From Carettochelys insculpta (Eukaryota; Chordata; Testudines; Carettochelyidae): 64,000 nt of DNA. This document shows, one piece after another, positions 38,901 through 50,300 of the stretch. Under the pieces are notes generated by a model. That model searched no databases. It had not been told where the DNA came from and worked only from the letters and a program-made list of their open reading frames with translations. The DNA lies in NCBI RefSeq assembly GCF_033958435.1, contig NC_134146.1:29472501-29536500 (forward strand), given 5' to 3'. The stretch's first letter is position 1. Each line of letters starts with the position of its first letter. The position numbers and the translations under genes are program-made.

Positions 38901-40865
38901 TAAGGTTCACAGAATCATAGGGCTGGAAGAGATGTCAGGAAATCGAGTCCAGGCCTAAGATTCAACAGCAGTAGTTTCCCTATACATGTAAAATTCCCAC
39001 AAGTTACGTACTTTTCTGGAAATAAAATGTATCCATATATACCAAAAGTAATATTAGTGCCATCTTCAGCCATTTTGACCTGAAAGCAGAATTTTGCCTA
39101 GTGATATAAATATTGTCATCTGTTATTTATGGAAAGTAGGCCACCTAAATTGTGAAACACTGAATAGCAGTAAGCACGCTGGAAATGCAGAGATTTTCTG
39201 TATTGCTGTGCTACTTGCCTCCTTTCTTCCGCTTTCTAAACTGGAAACTCTTAAGTGTTTTATCAGGGCTGTGTTATATCCAATGTGGCATTTGTTTTAT
39301 CTGTTTAATTGTTTATCTATGTTTAAATGTATTCTGCAAACACAATCAACCTTGGATTAAAAAGGAAAATTTTCTGAGGACCAATGAGTAAGGGTAAATC
39401 AATCAGCTCCCTAAAGCAGTTGTATCTAACTTAATGTGAATCTTTATTTCTCAAAGCCAAGAATGATTCTCACCAGTACGTCAGTCTAAAAGAAACTAGG
39501 TCATTACAAGACTTGAATATCACTTGAACGATGGAGGCAAATACTAGTGACTCCATAATTAATATTACCTGGAGGTTTTCACTTAAATTTTCATAAGTAA
39601 GGGATATTTTATGCTTTTTGGCAGTGGAACTGATGTAATGCTGATATGTAAAGGAGGGGCAGTGTTTGCAAGGGACTGCCCGGAGGTGGTTCCTGCAGTG
39701 TCCAGGCAGTAGATTGAGGTTTGTCAAAGATAGGGTGAAAGGATTTGTTGCTACACAGACGTTGTTCTGTTCCATTCTTGGAAAAGTGCTGAACCACTGG
39801 CATTTATTGCTAGATTTTTAGGTTCAGGTTATCAAATTTCAACTTTAATATTTGTGGCCAAAAAGAAATATGAAATAGAATACATCCTCTGGGAGAGCTG
39901 TGAAAATCCCATCTATGTAGATGTCACCTTTTGGTGAAATACACAATCCAAATAAAGTTTGTATAATATTTTGATTATTTTAGACACACTATAAAACATG
40001 GTGTCCGTGTGGAAGTTGCTGGGGTCAATACCCATATACTACATATAGGTAACGTAACAATCCTTATGTCCTTGACATGAACTTTAATACGCCCTTTCTG
40101 TTTTCCTTTTTTTACGTGTCCGAATGAATCACAGGACACTTTAGAATTTTTTTTATCCCAAACAGCTGCAGAACGTGAGCCAGCAGTGTCTTTTCTGCTT
40201 CCAGAACAGAAAATCAGTATCAGTGATTTTTTTATAGTGCATTAGGCGCACACTCTGTCAAATACTCTTGTCTTAAAATCATATTAAAATTGCTAAGTTT
40301 CTTATTTAGACTGATCAGCAAGAATTCCCTCCTTATTTACTGCATCTGTTCACTCAAGTTTTATGTCTCAGCATGATATATTTTCAAACTGAATCATATT
40401 CAAAGAGGGGGGTGTACTCCCCGCTGATGCCAGAATTACCCGCTTCTTTCTGGTGACTGAAAGCTGTCCTTTACTCAGCATCTTTAGCAAAGATGTACAC
40501 TTTGCTGACTTAGCAGCCTTTAGTTTTCTTGTCTGTCAATCATCTCTCTTTCTCTGTTCCTCCAAAAGAATCCTTCCTTGAGCACAGGAGCAATATCTCT
40601 TATTTAGTTTCAATAAGTATTTCACCACCAAGTCCTTCATCTTGTAGGAATGACTTCTTAGACGTCTGTCTTTTCCTTTATCTTTGTAATAGTCTATTTA
40701 TGCTAACCTCACCATCTGTACACCATGCTGTTCACTAAAAGCATATCTACACAGCATCTGGAAGCATGTTTCCAAACGCAGGTCTAAAGACTTGTTTTAC
40801 AGGGGCTTGTGCTGGTGCTCTTAAAAATAGCTGTGTAGGCTTTGCATTGATGTGGTTTGGATTCT
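35964..40865. other. Intergenic, scattered repeat fragments
   Basis: No gene was supported. A 14-base C run followed by (CA)n lies at 36291-36311. A fragment starting TTTTCCCAAACTGTG (36537-36690) is related to 45066-45195. The end of a hAT family, GGTTGCTGACCCC, lies near 38780-38792. A CR1 3'-tail fragment lies at 38910-38960 (AGAATCATAGGGCTGGAAG). Open frames here are short and unspliced. Confidence 0.5.
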
Positions 40866-42630
40866 CAAGCCCATGCCATGCAGATGTGGTTGCATCAGCT
40901 CAAACAAGAGATCTTGGCATTAGAAAAAAATTCAGAAAAGGGCAACAAAAATGATTAAGGGTTTAGAATGGATGGCCTATGAGGACAGATTAATAAGATT
41001 GGGACTGTTCTTCTTGGATAAGAGATGACTAAGTGGGGGGGGGATATGATAGAGATCTATAAAATCGTGGTGTGTGAAGAAAGTGAATAAAGAGTTATTT
41101 ACTCCCTCCCATAACACAAGAACTAGGCATATTAATAAATTGAAATGAAATTAATGAAGTTGAAATGAAACAAAAAAACAAATGAAAAGTACTTCTTCAC
41201 AAAACACAGTCAACTTGTGGAACTCCTTGCCAGAGGAGTGTTGTGAAGTCCAAGATTATAACTGGGATCAAAAAAGACCTAAATAAATTCATGGAAGATG
41301 GATCCATCAATGGCTTTTAGCCAGGATAGGCAAAGATAGAGTCCCTAGCCTCGGGGTTGGCAACCAAAATTGGAAGAAGAGCCATTTTTTTTAGTTAGGT
41401 AAAAAACTCAATGATTCAAGAGCCATAATACCTGTGAATACAAGAGGGTCCCTAACAAGTAACGTGAAAACATACTTTTTGTAACTCCATGTTAATAACA
41501 TTGCACACACAATGATTTGTAGAGCAGTGCAGGTTTACTGCAGGACATTAACAAACTTTTCACGTATTTTATTTCCTCACACTTTTGCACGTGTGTTTGT
41601 ATACTATATTCCTTTCACTCCTGAACAATGGCTGTCTCTCTGGAGGCTGCTAGATTCTGAACAATTTATTTTTGTTTTTGAAATCAGTGTACAGCTGCTT
41701 TAATACTTCAGTGAAGCACTCTTTTGCTGTATATATTCGCTATCTGTGAGTGGCTTTCCTCCTTTCGTGATCTCTGGAGTTGCTACAAAAGTAGCTGCAG
41801 CTATGCAACTTTGTGATTTTTACCCTTTAAGCCAACATGTTCTGAATTTTGCTCTACTTTTTTTTTCTTTTCTTTTCTTTTTTCTTTTTTTCTCCCTGGC
41901 ACCTCCAGCTGGATACCATTTGGCAAAAGCATTGTGGTTTTTCAGAAATCACCTCTCAAGTTTGCATTTTTTGTTGTTGGCGAATTTCTCATTGCAAATG
42001 AGACAAGGGGGGCCAGCGGAACTTGGTATAAATGAGAAAGATTGGGTCCATTCAGTTTGAAATTCTGTTTTCTTCTTAGATTTTCATCTATTTTGAAGCC
42101 ATACCAACCCACTTTATTTGATCACAATTTTACTTCATGTTTAATTTCAGTTTTCTTTCTTAAACTGCTTGTTGCCCTCACAGCAGGAATGCCACAAGCT
42201 TCATTTTCCTTTTCAAAATCAAGACTTTACTAGCAACGTGATCAAAACAAGGATACAGTGCCATATCCCACAATGCACTGCACATAAAGGGGGAATGATT
42301 GAATATTTCAGGATCACGTAGTGTTTGCTCTTTAGACACAAGTTCATTGCTGGGCTTTTAGATGTTCACTGTTTATCAAAAATAATCAGGATGGGATTCA
42401 TTTACTTTGCAATTATAGCTTTGGAAGTCTTTGAAGAGCTGCATGTGGACCCCTGCCATAGCCTTTGTTTGTAAGAAGCTTGTAGAAAGTCACAGGGCAT
42501 GGATCATTGGATGAGTACCTGTTCTGTTCATTCCTTCTGTGGCATTTGACATTGGCCACTGCCAGAAGACAGAATATTGGGTAGGATGGATATTTGGTCT
42601 GATCTGGTATGGGAGCCCTTAAGTTCCTAG
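40866..42630 (+). mobile_element. CR1 LINE 3' part, split by a hAT element
   Basis: The CR1 runs from about 40866 (CATGCAGATGTGGTTGCATC, AGAAAAGGGCAACAAAAATG, GGAACTCCTTGCCAGAGG) to 41350. It resumes at 42456 and ends near 42630 (GGATGAGTACCTGTTCTGTT, CATTTGACATTGGCCACTGC, TCTGATCTGGTATGGGAG). Joining the two parts restores the CR1 order seen uninterrupted at 21010-22587. No usable reading frame. Confidence 0.9.
41351..42455. mobile_element. 1.1 kb non-autonomous hAT element nested in CR1
   Basis: Its left end reads TCGGGGTTGGCAACC and its right end GTCCACATGCAGCTC in reverse complement after CAGGG. It is flanked by CCCTAGCC (41343-41350) and CCATAGCC (42456-42463), a 7-of-8 match to a hAT target-site duplication. 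No transposase could be recognised in the frames at 41512-42233. A T/C-rich run lies at 41862-41893. Confidence 0.82.
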
Positions 42631-45600
42631 AGACTTCGGAGCCTGCGCTTCAGCCCAAGCTATAGTACATGCACTATACCCTCTGTTTGTCTTCAGTGCA
42701 GTTGAGAAGTGTGGTTGAAGCATATTTAGAAATATCAGTTATGTCGACAGTAGAGAGTTTTGTTAACAGTAACTTCTGTTGACAGATTGCTGTTGGGTAG
42801 ACATAGCCATGTAGATAAAAGCTAGTTTGATTAAAAGTAGCAATATTCCCACAACAGCATGGCCAATAGTATGAGAGAGCCCCCTGAGAACAGCTCTGTC
42901 AAGGGTCTTGGATATGTACTCGCACAGCTAGCCCTTGCTGCTGCCACAACTATAATGCTATTATTACTGAAACTAGCTTTGATTTTGCTATGCCCAAGCT
43001 AGGATGGTTGTGTACTGCAGTCACACATCATAGTTGCAGTTATAGGTCATAAAAAGTCTCTTCAGCCTGAGTGTGTGTATTTTTTGACCTCCTTTTTTGA
43101 AGAAAAGCGTGTGTTATCCTGGATAATGATGAATTTCTATTCTCTTTGGTTCTGATCACCTCTACCCGAGTCTAATGTCCTGAACCAAACTGGAGACCCT
43201 AACACCACTGAATATTGATTAAGTCCAGATGTAAATCCAAAGCTGGACTTTGTAGCCAGCATCTCTTTGTAACAATGGACCAAATCTGGACCTAAGTGAG
43301 GAGAGAATATGGCCCTGATTTAGGATTTGTGTGACTGATTTCTTCCCTCACCCCTACACACACATTTCTGAAAATTTATCCTTTGTGCCTTCCAGATTAG
43401 TTTGCACCAAAAGTTAGATCTGACATTCTTTTCTCAGACAAATAAGGACTTTGCGCAGTTCTGAATAAGACTGGCAGTATGAGGATGTAGACTTGTTTGT
43501 GTTATCCTTTTTTCATATAGCTTTATTGTAAATCCATGCTCTCATACAGCTCAGTTATGACACCATATAATCATCTAGCACTGATACCTTTGACATAAGT
43601 AACATGGAAACAAATTTGCATTATCCTTACCCATGTTGAATAATACTTTATTCTATAAGTAGTCCTACTGAAGTCAGTGAGACTGACTACATAGGTAGTA
43701 AGGCACTAATGTTGTAAGTTCTGATCTTGTAAAGGCATACAGTCAATCTTAGACCCTCATACCTGCCCTGAAACTGTGGTGGAACACTGCATAGGTGTAA
43801 AGATACATGCATGCAGGGCCTTTGCAGATTCAGTCTCGGATTTAGCAACTGAAAGTCTAATGAATATTTGCTATTGTAACAAAAATGTTGTCCGTCATTG
43901 TCAGATAACATCACTGCATTATATTGTATCTTCTAGATGGCCACTTTTTGAATTCACTGAAACTGATTATTGTCTCACATAGGTAAAATTCACTAACTCA
44001 GCTGCTCAGGGGAGTTCTTAAAAGTATTGGAAGTGTTTCTGAGTTAGTGGTGTTTGTCATAAATTAAAGTGAACTATGAAACCAAGAATGTTTCAACTCT
44101 AGTTTAAATAGGCATCAGCCTGCATGAATGGACTGCCATCCACACAGTAATTCTTACCATGAGGTAGGACACTTCTATTAGAACAGGTCCTATGTAGCAT
44201 AGAATTAGCCCCTGTCTAAACACAAAAGTTTTACAGATTGCCCTGTATTGGTTTAGTATATTAATACAATTAAATAGATATATGGCATTCTTAAACCAGT
44301 TTGTGAGAGTCCTCTCCAAGGGATTGCACTGATTTTATTAAATTAGTGTAACCCTCTTATGTGAACACTTTTGAATTGGTTTATAGAGTTCCCACCCAGT
44401 TTCTAAACTGATGCAGATTAAATGAGTACTACACAAAAAATGTGAAGTCCATATAAATTCTCTTTTTGGTGAGTAGATAATTAATTTAAAGGTTCCCTCT
44501 ATATTTATGAAATGTCACATTGTTAGACCCATATTACAGTACATGGTTGAAATGACTGAGTTTTGCACTGGCATGAAGTAGGTTTTAACTGAGTCCCTGA
44601 TTGATTGCAGCATACTAAAAAAGATCATACTACTATGATTTGAAAATAAAAATAAAATCCAATTCTATCCAAGACCACTACTTTTTTTTTCTTGTATGTT
44701 AGAAATGTATCATGCTAAGGGTCTGGTAATAATTTGGAAAGGGGGAGTTGGTCCAGTCTACAAGCGCTTATGTGAAGAACAAATGTTTTATAATGGGCTC
44801 TTTAGTATAGCAAAGGTTTAACAAGCTCTAATGGTTGGAGGTTGAAGCTATAACAATTGAGACTGTAAGTAAGGTGTAAATTATTATATGACTGTAAGTG
44901 TAATTGATCACTGGCACAGTTTATCAAGGATGTGGTGGATTTGCCATCCCTAGCCATTTTAAAATCAATATATGATTTTGTATAAAAAGCTTTAGCTGAA
45001 AAAAGAATTATTGTGGAAGAATCCTATGGTTTGTGTTGTGCAGGAGATCAGACTAGAATCTAGATCAGCGTTTCCCAAAATGTGTTCCGTGTGATGTGAA
45101 TAAGTGTTCTGGGGGGGAGGAATGATGCTAGTGATTTTTTCCTTCTAAAATATTAAATATGAAATTATGTGTGTCAAAAATACTAAGATTTTTGCTTATA
45201 AATTCATGGCTTTGTTTGCTTGATAAGTTAATGGCAAATAATGTCTATTTGAAGCATAAAAGCAGTTTATCACAGAAAACTCTTCCTTTCATAATAAGGA
45301 TTTTTCAGAATTGGAGCAGTTCTTCATGTGACCAACTCCCATGGCAGAATCGATATCTAAAACACAACAGAAATTAATTACACATTTCAAAAAAATCAGT
45401 TTCATTGTACTAATAATTTGAGAATAATGGGTCATCTTGCAGACATACAGACCAGTGTGCTTCGAGGCTCTCAATCTTTAGCCTACAATCCTAAAATAGC
45501 AAGAAGCGTCTGTAAAAATGATCAACATATAAATATTTTCAGGGTAGTGACTCTCTGAATCATTAATTCCACATCACTGCAAATGAATCAGACTCTATAC

Positions 45601-46172
45601 ACATACTTCTTAGAAGCAAACGAGAGAGAAGTGAGCAGAAAATGTATATTATATTTGTAGGCTTTGTATGTTTGGGTAATACAGTTGTTTCACTAAGCAT
45701 TCAGGACCTTACTTGTTAAGAAAGAAGTGCATAGCTGGGTCACGTTCTTTTAATGTGAGATTTTGAGCATTTGCAATGCGTAATGCCGGAGTTAGCAATC
45801 TGCAGCTCTTTAAGGAGCCGCTTGTGGCTGTGAGCACTGTTGCCACTGACTCCTCTTGTGGCTCCAGTGGCTCCAGAGGCTGCTGCTGCTTAAACAAAAA
45901 AACTAAATTCAGTTTCCTACCATTAAACCAATTGAATTTAGTTTTTTATTTAAGTGGTGGCAGCCTCTGGAGCTGCTGAGCAGTCAGCTGCGGCAGGGAG
46001 CGCTGAAGGAGAAAGCTGAGTATTTAGATTGGAAGCGGACTTTAAAACAATTTTAGGCTAGTGCTTTTGAAAAATCTCACCTCATCATGTTTGGACCTTG
46101 CAGTTTCAACTCCACCAGTGGCTAAACCATCATTTATGAAAATGATCAGTGTGGAGAGGGTCAGAATTTTTG
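42631..46172. other. Intergenic, no gene seen
   Basis: AT-rich. An imperfect palindrome around 43637-43705 (ACTTTATTCTATAAGTAGTC against GACTGACTACATAGGTAGTA) belongs to an old dispersed repeat. A fragment at 45066-45195 (TTTCCCAAAATGTGTTCCGT) is related to 36537. Around 45783-46015 there is a hAT-like start (GTTAGCAATCTGCAGCTC) and a 40 bp inverted repeat. Confidence 0.45.
45870..45975. repeat. Inverted repeat with about 40 bp arms
   Basis: GCTCCAGAGGCTGCTGCTGC then TTAAACAAAAAAACTAAATT on the left is mirrored by AATTTAGTTTTTTATTTAAG then TGGTGGCAGCCTCTGGAGC on the right, with a 20-base loop. Probably the centre of another foldback element. Confidence 0.7.
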
Positions 46173-46302
46173 CAGAGAGGTAGCTGTGTTAGTCTGTATC
46201 TTCACAGAACAAAACAGCAGTCATGAAGCACTTTAAAGACTAACAAAATTATTTATTGGATGATGAGCTTTGATGGGGCAGACCCACTTCTTCAGATCTG
46301 GG
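46173..46302. mobile_element. MITE of the 14658 family, short form
   Basis: GAGAGGTAGCTGTGTTAGTC, AGCACTTTAAAGACTAACAA and GGGGCAGACCCACTTCTTCA identify the family. More diverged than the copies at 14658 and 33883, so several waves of activity are likely. Confidence 0.75.
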
Positions 46303-46534
46303 AATATTCTTGTGCTAAACGACTGATTTTGTTTTTTGTTTTATGAAGACTTTTCACTAGGTGGCACCATAACTAAAGGTACAACCCTGGATCTATTACA
46401 CAAACCTTTGCTGCCTTCCTTTTGCAGATCTCCACTATATTCAGAACTGATCTTATCTTTCGTCTGCCTCAAGTAAGCATTCCAAGCCCATGCTTTGTTT
46501 TTTGTTGTTGTTGGGTGGGAGTTTTTGGTTGTGT

Positions 46535-46535
<1 letters not shown>

Positions 46536-46574
<39 letters not shown>
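46536..46574 (+). repeat. T39 homopolymer
   Basis: Thirty-nine consecutive T, preceded by TTGTTGTTGTTGGG and GTTTTTGGTTGTGTG. It could be the reverse-strand tail of a poly(A) retroposon, but no body of such an element is evident next to it. Confidence 0.85.
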
Positions 46575-46579
<5 letters not shown>

Positions 46580-47009
46580 AAAAAATCACAGAAGGGCTTT
46601 AGGGTTGCAATTATTAAAGTTAGGATAAAGAGGTAAGACGTTAGCAATAAAACATTCAGGAACTGAAGTTTGCAAGGAGTCCAAATTATTTATTTATAGA
46701 GGGTGCTATAATTTTTAAGGGGAAATCTTAAAAAACAACAAATTCCAAACTATGAAGTAGTTTACATTTACAATGGATGCAAAGAAATTAGAGTCCCAAA
46801 AGTTATAGCCTCTAGCAGATTCAGCACTTCTGACTAACATTGTGACCAGAGATACTTGAGTTTCATTTTCCCCGTTGTTAACTTGCTTAATATCTGCATA
46901 ACTAACATTCCATTTCTCTTGGAACGTACATACCCTGACTTGCTAGCACATGTCTGTATCAGACCAGGACTGGAGTTTTCATGTTGTTGCTTGGGTCAAT
47001 GTTAGCACT
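46575..47009. other. Intergenic, no gene seen
   Basis: AT-rich sequence between the T run and the CR1 fragment; nothing recognised. Confidence 0.4.
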
Positions 47010-47320
47010 TGGAATCGTAAGACTGGAAGGACTTCAAGAAGTCATCTAGTCCAGTCCCTGCATTTGTGGTAGGACTAAGGGATGATCAAGGCAATACTAA
47101 TGTGTTTGTCTAACCTACTCTTCAAACTCCTATGACAGACATTCTGTAACCTTCCTAGACAATTTATTCCCATGCTTAATTACACTGACAGTAATTGTTT
47201 CCTAATATCCCATCTAAACTACCCTTGCTGCAATTTAAGCTCTTTGCTTCTTGTCCTATTCTCATAAAGGCAGTTAATAGAATTAGTTTGTATAGATTTA
47301 TTTCCTTGGGTAGTTAACCT
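47010..47320 (-). mobile_element. CR1 3' UTR fragment, reverse orientation
   Basis: GGAATCGTAAGACTGGAAGG, AAGTCATCTAGTCCAGTCCC, CAGTAATTGTTTCCTAATAT and GCTTCTTGTCCTATTCTCAT appear in the order of the inverted 3' part of CR1 elements that end in the ATTCTATGATTC motif. Truncated. Confidence 0.7.
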
Positions 47321-50300
47321 CACTCCTTGACTTCTACACAATGTATTTACATCTCATTTATCCAAAGCTTTGAAACATTCACAAATTATATTTGTGAGAA
47401 GTTGTCAAATGTCTTGATAAAATATCAACGTAATTATGGCTTTGTATGTTACACTTCTTACTCTAAGTAAATAAGTAGCTACTCAGTGATTTCATTAAAA
47501 AGAACAGGAAGTGTATCCAGTCTTTTCTCTGACTTTCTATCACCATTTCCTACAAGCTATTACAGAGCAAAAAAAAAAAAAGGGGGAGCAATTCTATACA
47601 ATCCTTTACAATGATCATAGGGCAATAGATGCTGAGTCAGGACTCGGACCTAGTTTCCATTTCCATTCTCAGTAGTTTGCTGTTGGGTGAGTCACTTTTT
47701 TTTGGTTTGTGTTCCTTTTCTCTTTCTGGTAAAAAATATACAGCAGACCACTTACATTGTGTGATATTGATAATATTTAATGTTTAGATTGCATCTGAAA
47801 GCACTTTACAACGATTATACTGTCTCATTTTTAAAGCATTTGTGGAGTTAGGTGTGAAAATAACTATATAAATGGAAAATATTATATAGGGCTAGATGAA
47901 GATGGCACAGGAATCCTGTTGTGAACGTCTGGTCCCATTAAAGTTACTTAAGAATCTTGTTATTACCTTCATTTGAGGCAAGATTCCATCCTTGAGCTGT
48001 ATTCCTGACTCATTGTATAAACTTGGGAGATCAGGTAACTTTTTTGATTTCTAGTCTGCAAAATAAGAACTGGAAACAGCATGCTTAAGCAGGGCCCCTA
48101 CGTTGGAGCAGAAAGGGAAGGGTACGCTTTACCAGGGCCCTCAGACCATGGAGCAGGAGTGGAGGTCTTGCCCAGGCTGCAAATTGTGGTATTTATGTGG
48201 GAGGAGGCCTGTATTAAAAATTTGTACTGGGCCCAAAATTATGCTTAAGCCCTGTGCTTAATTATCACACAAAGATATTTGACTCTTGACCTTTTGGAAA
48301 ATGCTTTGAGAGCTTCAGATTCAAGGCACTAGATGAGGCCATGTTTAATTATAATAACCTTAAAACTGCTTTTTCTTTAACTTTAGTGTTACATAGACTT
48401 TCTTAGTATGGGTGTTAGTCACAGAGCTTTTGTTTCTAGTAAAAGTTTTGTGCCTTTAAAATAATGCAGGTGTTGAATTCTCTTATGATCACACTGAAAT
48501 TTTACAAATGAAGGTAACCTGCTTACTGTACAAACTGGTTTTCATGCTGACTTGGCAACACCTTTATCTGAAGGGACTGGCTCAGTTGCTCTTCAGAGAT
48601 ATGTGCTGAACAATACCTCCATTCAACGGGGTGTGTTTTTTTTTCAGTAGTTTCAAAGTTCACCAGTCCCGTATTTGAGAAAATGAAATTGTAAACACAT
48701 GAAGCTTCAGGCAAATAACTAAACTAGATGATGCAGTTGGGAAAGATATCTTAAAGGATGAGAAGCATTTTTCACATCCCTCACTTACTTTTCTAATTAT
48801 AAAGTCAATAAAATATATATTTAAAAACTCAGTGTCGTATGCTTGGATGGCTTGTACCCTGATAAACATAGCAACATGCTATGAAGCCCGCCTCCAAGTT
48901 CTGTGCATAAACTAAAATCTCCTATGTAGTATTCTGACATACAGATCGATGGACAATCAGGAAAAGGTCTACCAGCTTCAGAAAGTGGATGTAATGTGAA
49001 GAAGTCTTGGGAAGTTTGGGACAAATCCAGAATGTTAGCTCTGGAAAAATGAAGAAAGGGCCCTGTTTTGCTCCTGTAAAGTAATTGTCAAATCTTCTAT
49101 AGATTTAAAAGATCATGCCCTAAATCACTGTGACACTCTGGTAGGTTAATGCTGCTCTGACCTAACTTGTGATAGCAAAAACCCTGCATTTTGGTGGGGT
49201 CAAAGATGCATGCATCTGTGGGTGTCTAAGCCTACATAGGCCATCTGTAAATGGCGTGGGAGGTGATGGGAAACTGGTCTCAGACATCAAGGGATTTAGA
49301 AAGGTTTTCTGTATGTTTTCATGTGTCAGGGTCCATTGCTGCAGTTTCTGCCCAACAGCTCTTGCGGAGAAGCCCTGCTGTCCAGCATTCCCAAAAGTTT
49401 ATCTGTGCATTGTGAGCTTTTCAGTAGTCTAGCTCAAATTAACTTATGCAATTTGCGGTGCGCAAATTGCATCAGTTATTTTGCGCTCACTTATTTTGAG
49501 CCTGGTGCAGGCTACATTGCAACAGAGTTTGAAATAAGGGGCTATTTCTGTCTTACCGGTAGCTCTCATACAGTGAGGGTTACCGGGAACAAAATATTAA
49601 CACTGTTATTCTGAGTGCAGTGTTTGGCCTCATGTTTTTCTATTTTGAGTTACCAGTGTATCCCAAAATAGAAACCATAGTGGAGCCTTAGCCTAGGTGT
49701 TGCTGGCCACACCCCCTGCTGCTTACTAACATTGTTTCTACCTGACTTGATAGCACAATACCTATTTATTAACACAGCTCAGTTTCAGACATTCCGCACC
49801 TTTTTATTACAAGTGGGAACGTGTACTCAAAAAGTTCCTGTATATTCAAACTCAGTTCTGTTTCCATGGAGGATCGATAGGAGGAAGAAACCTGAGCTGC
49901 TTCTCTCATAGTTTATTCTGTAGCATCCAGATCAAGTGGATGGGATTGCAGAGTGAGGGGACGAAATGGTTTGCAAAGTCTGAGGACCCTGAGAACACAG
50001 AACACACAGGTATCCCCACCATCCATGTGGTTAGACTTTTTATTTCAGGATCTCCGTGGCAGGAATAAGGTGACCAGCTTTCTAATTTGTGAAAATTGGA
50101 CACTGACAATCAGACGCTCCCCTGCTGCATCTCTTCTGCCTGTCCCCATAAACCCCCCTACCTTCTCTGTCCCTGTCATTTGCTGCTGTCTTCACCTCCC
50201 TGCCTTCACCAGGTGAGCAGGGCTCTAGTGGTAGAAGGGTGATGGGGGAGGATGTTAAGGGAGAGCTGCTCTCTGAGCATGAGGGTGCAGTGAGTGGGAC

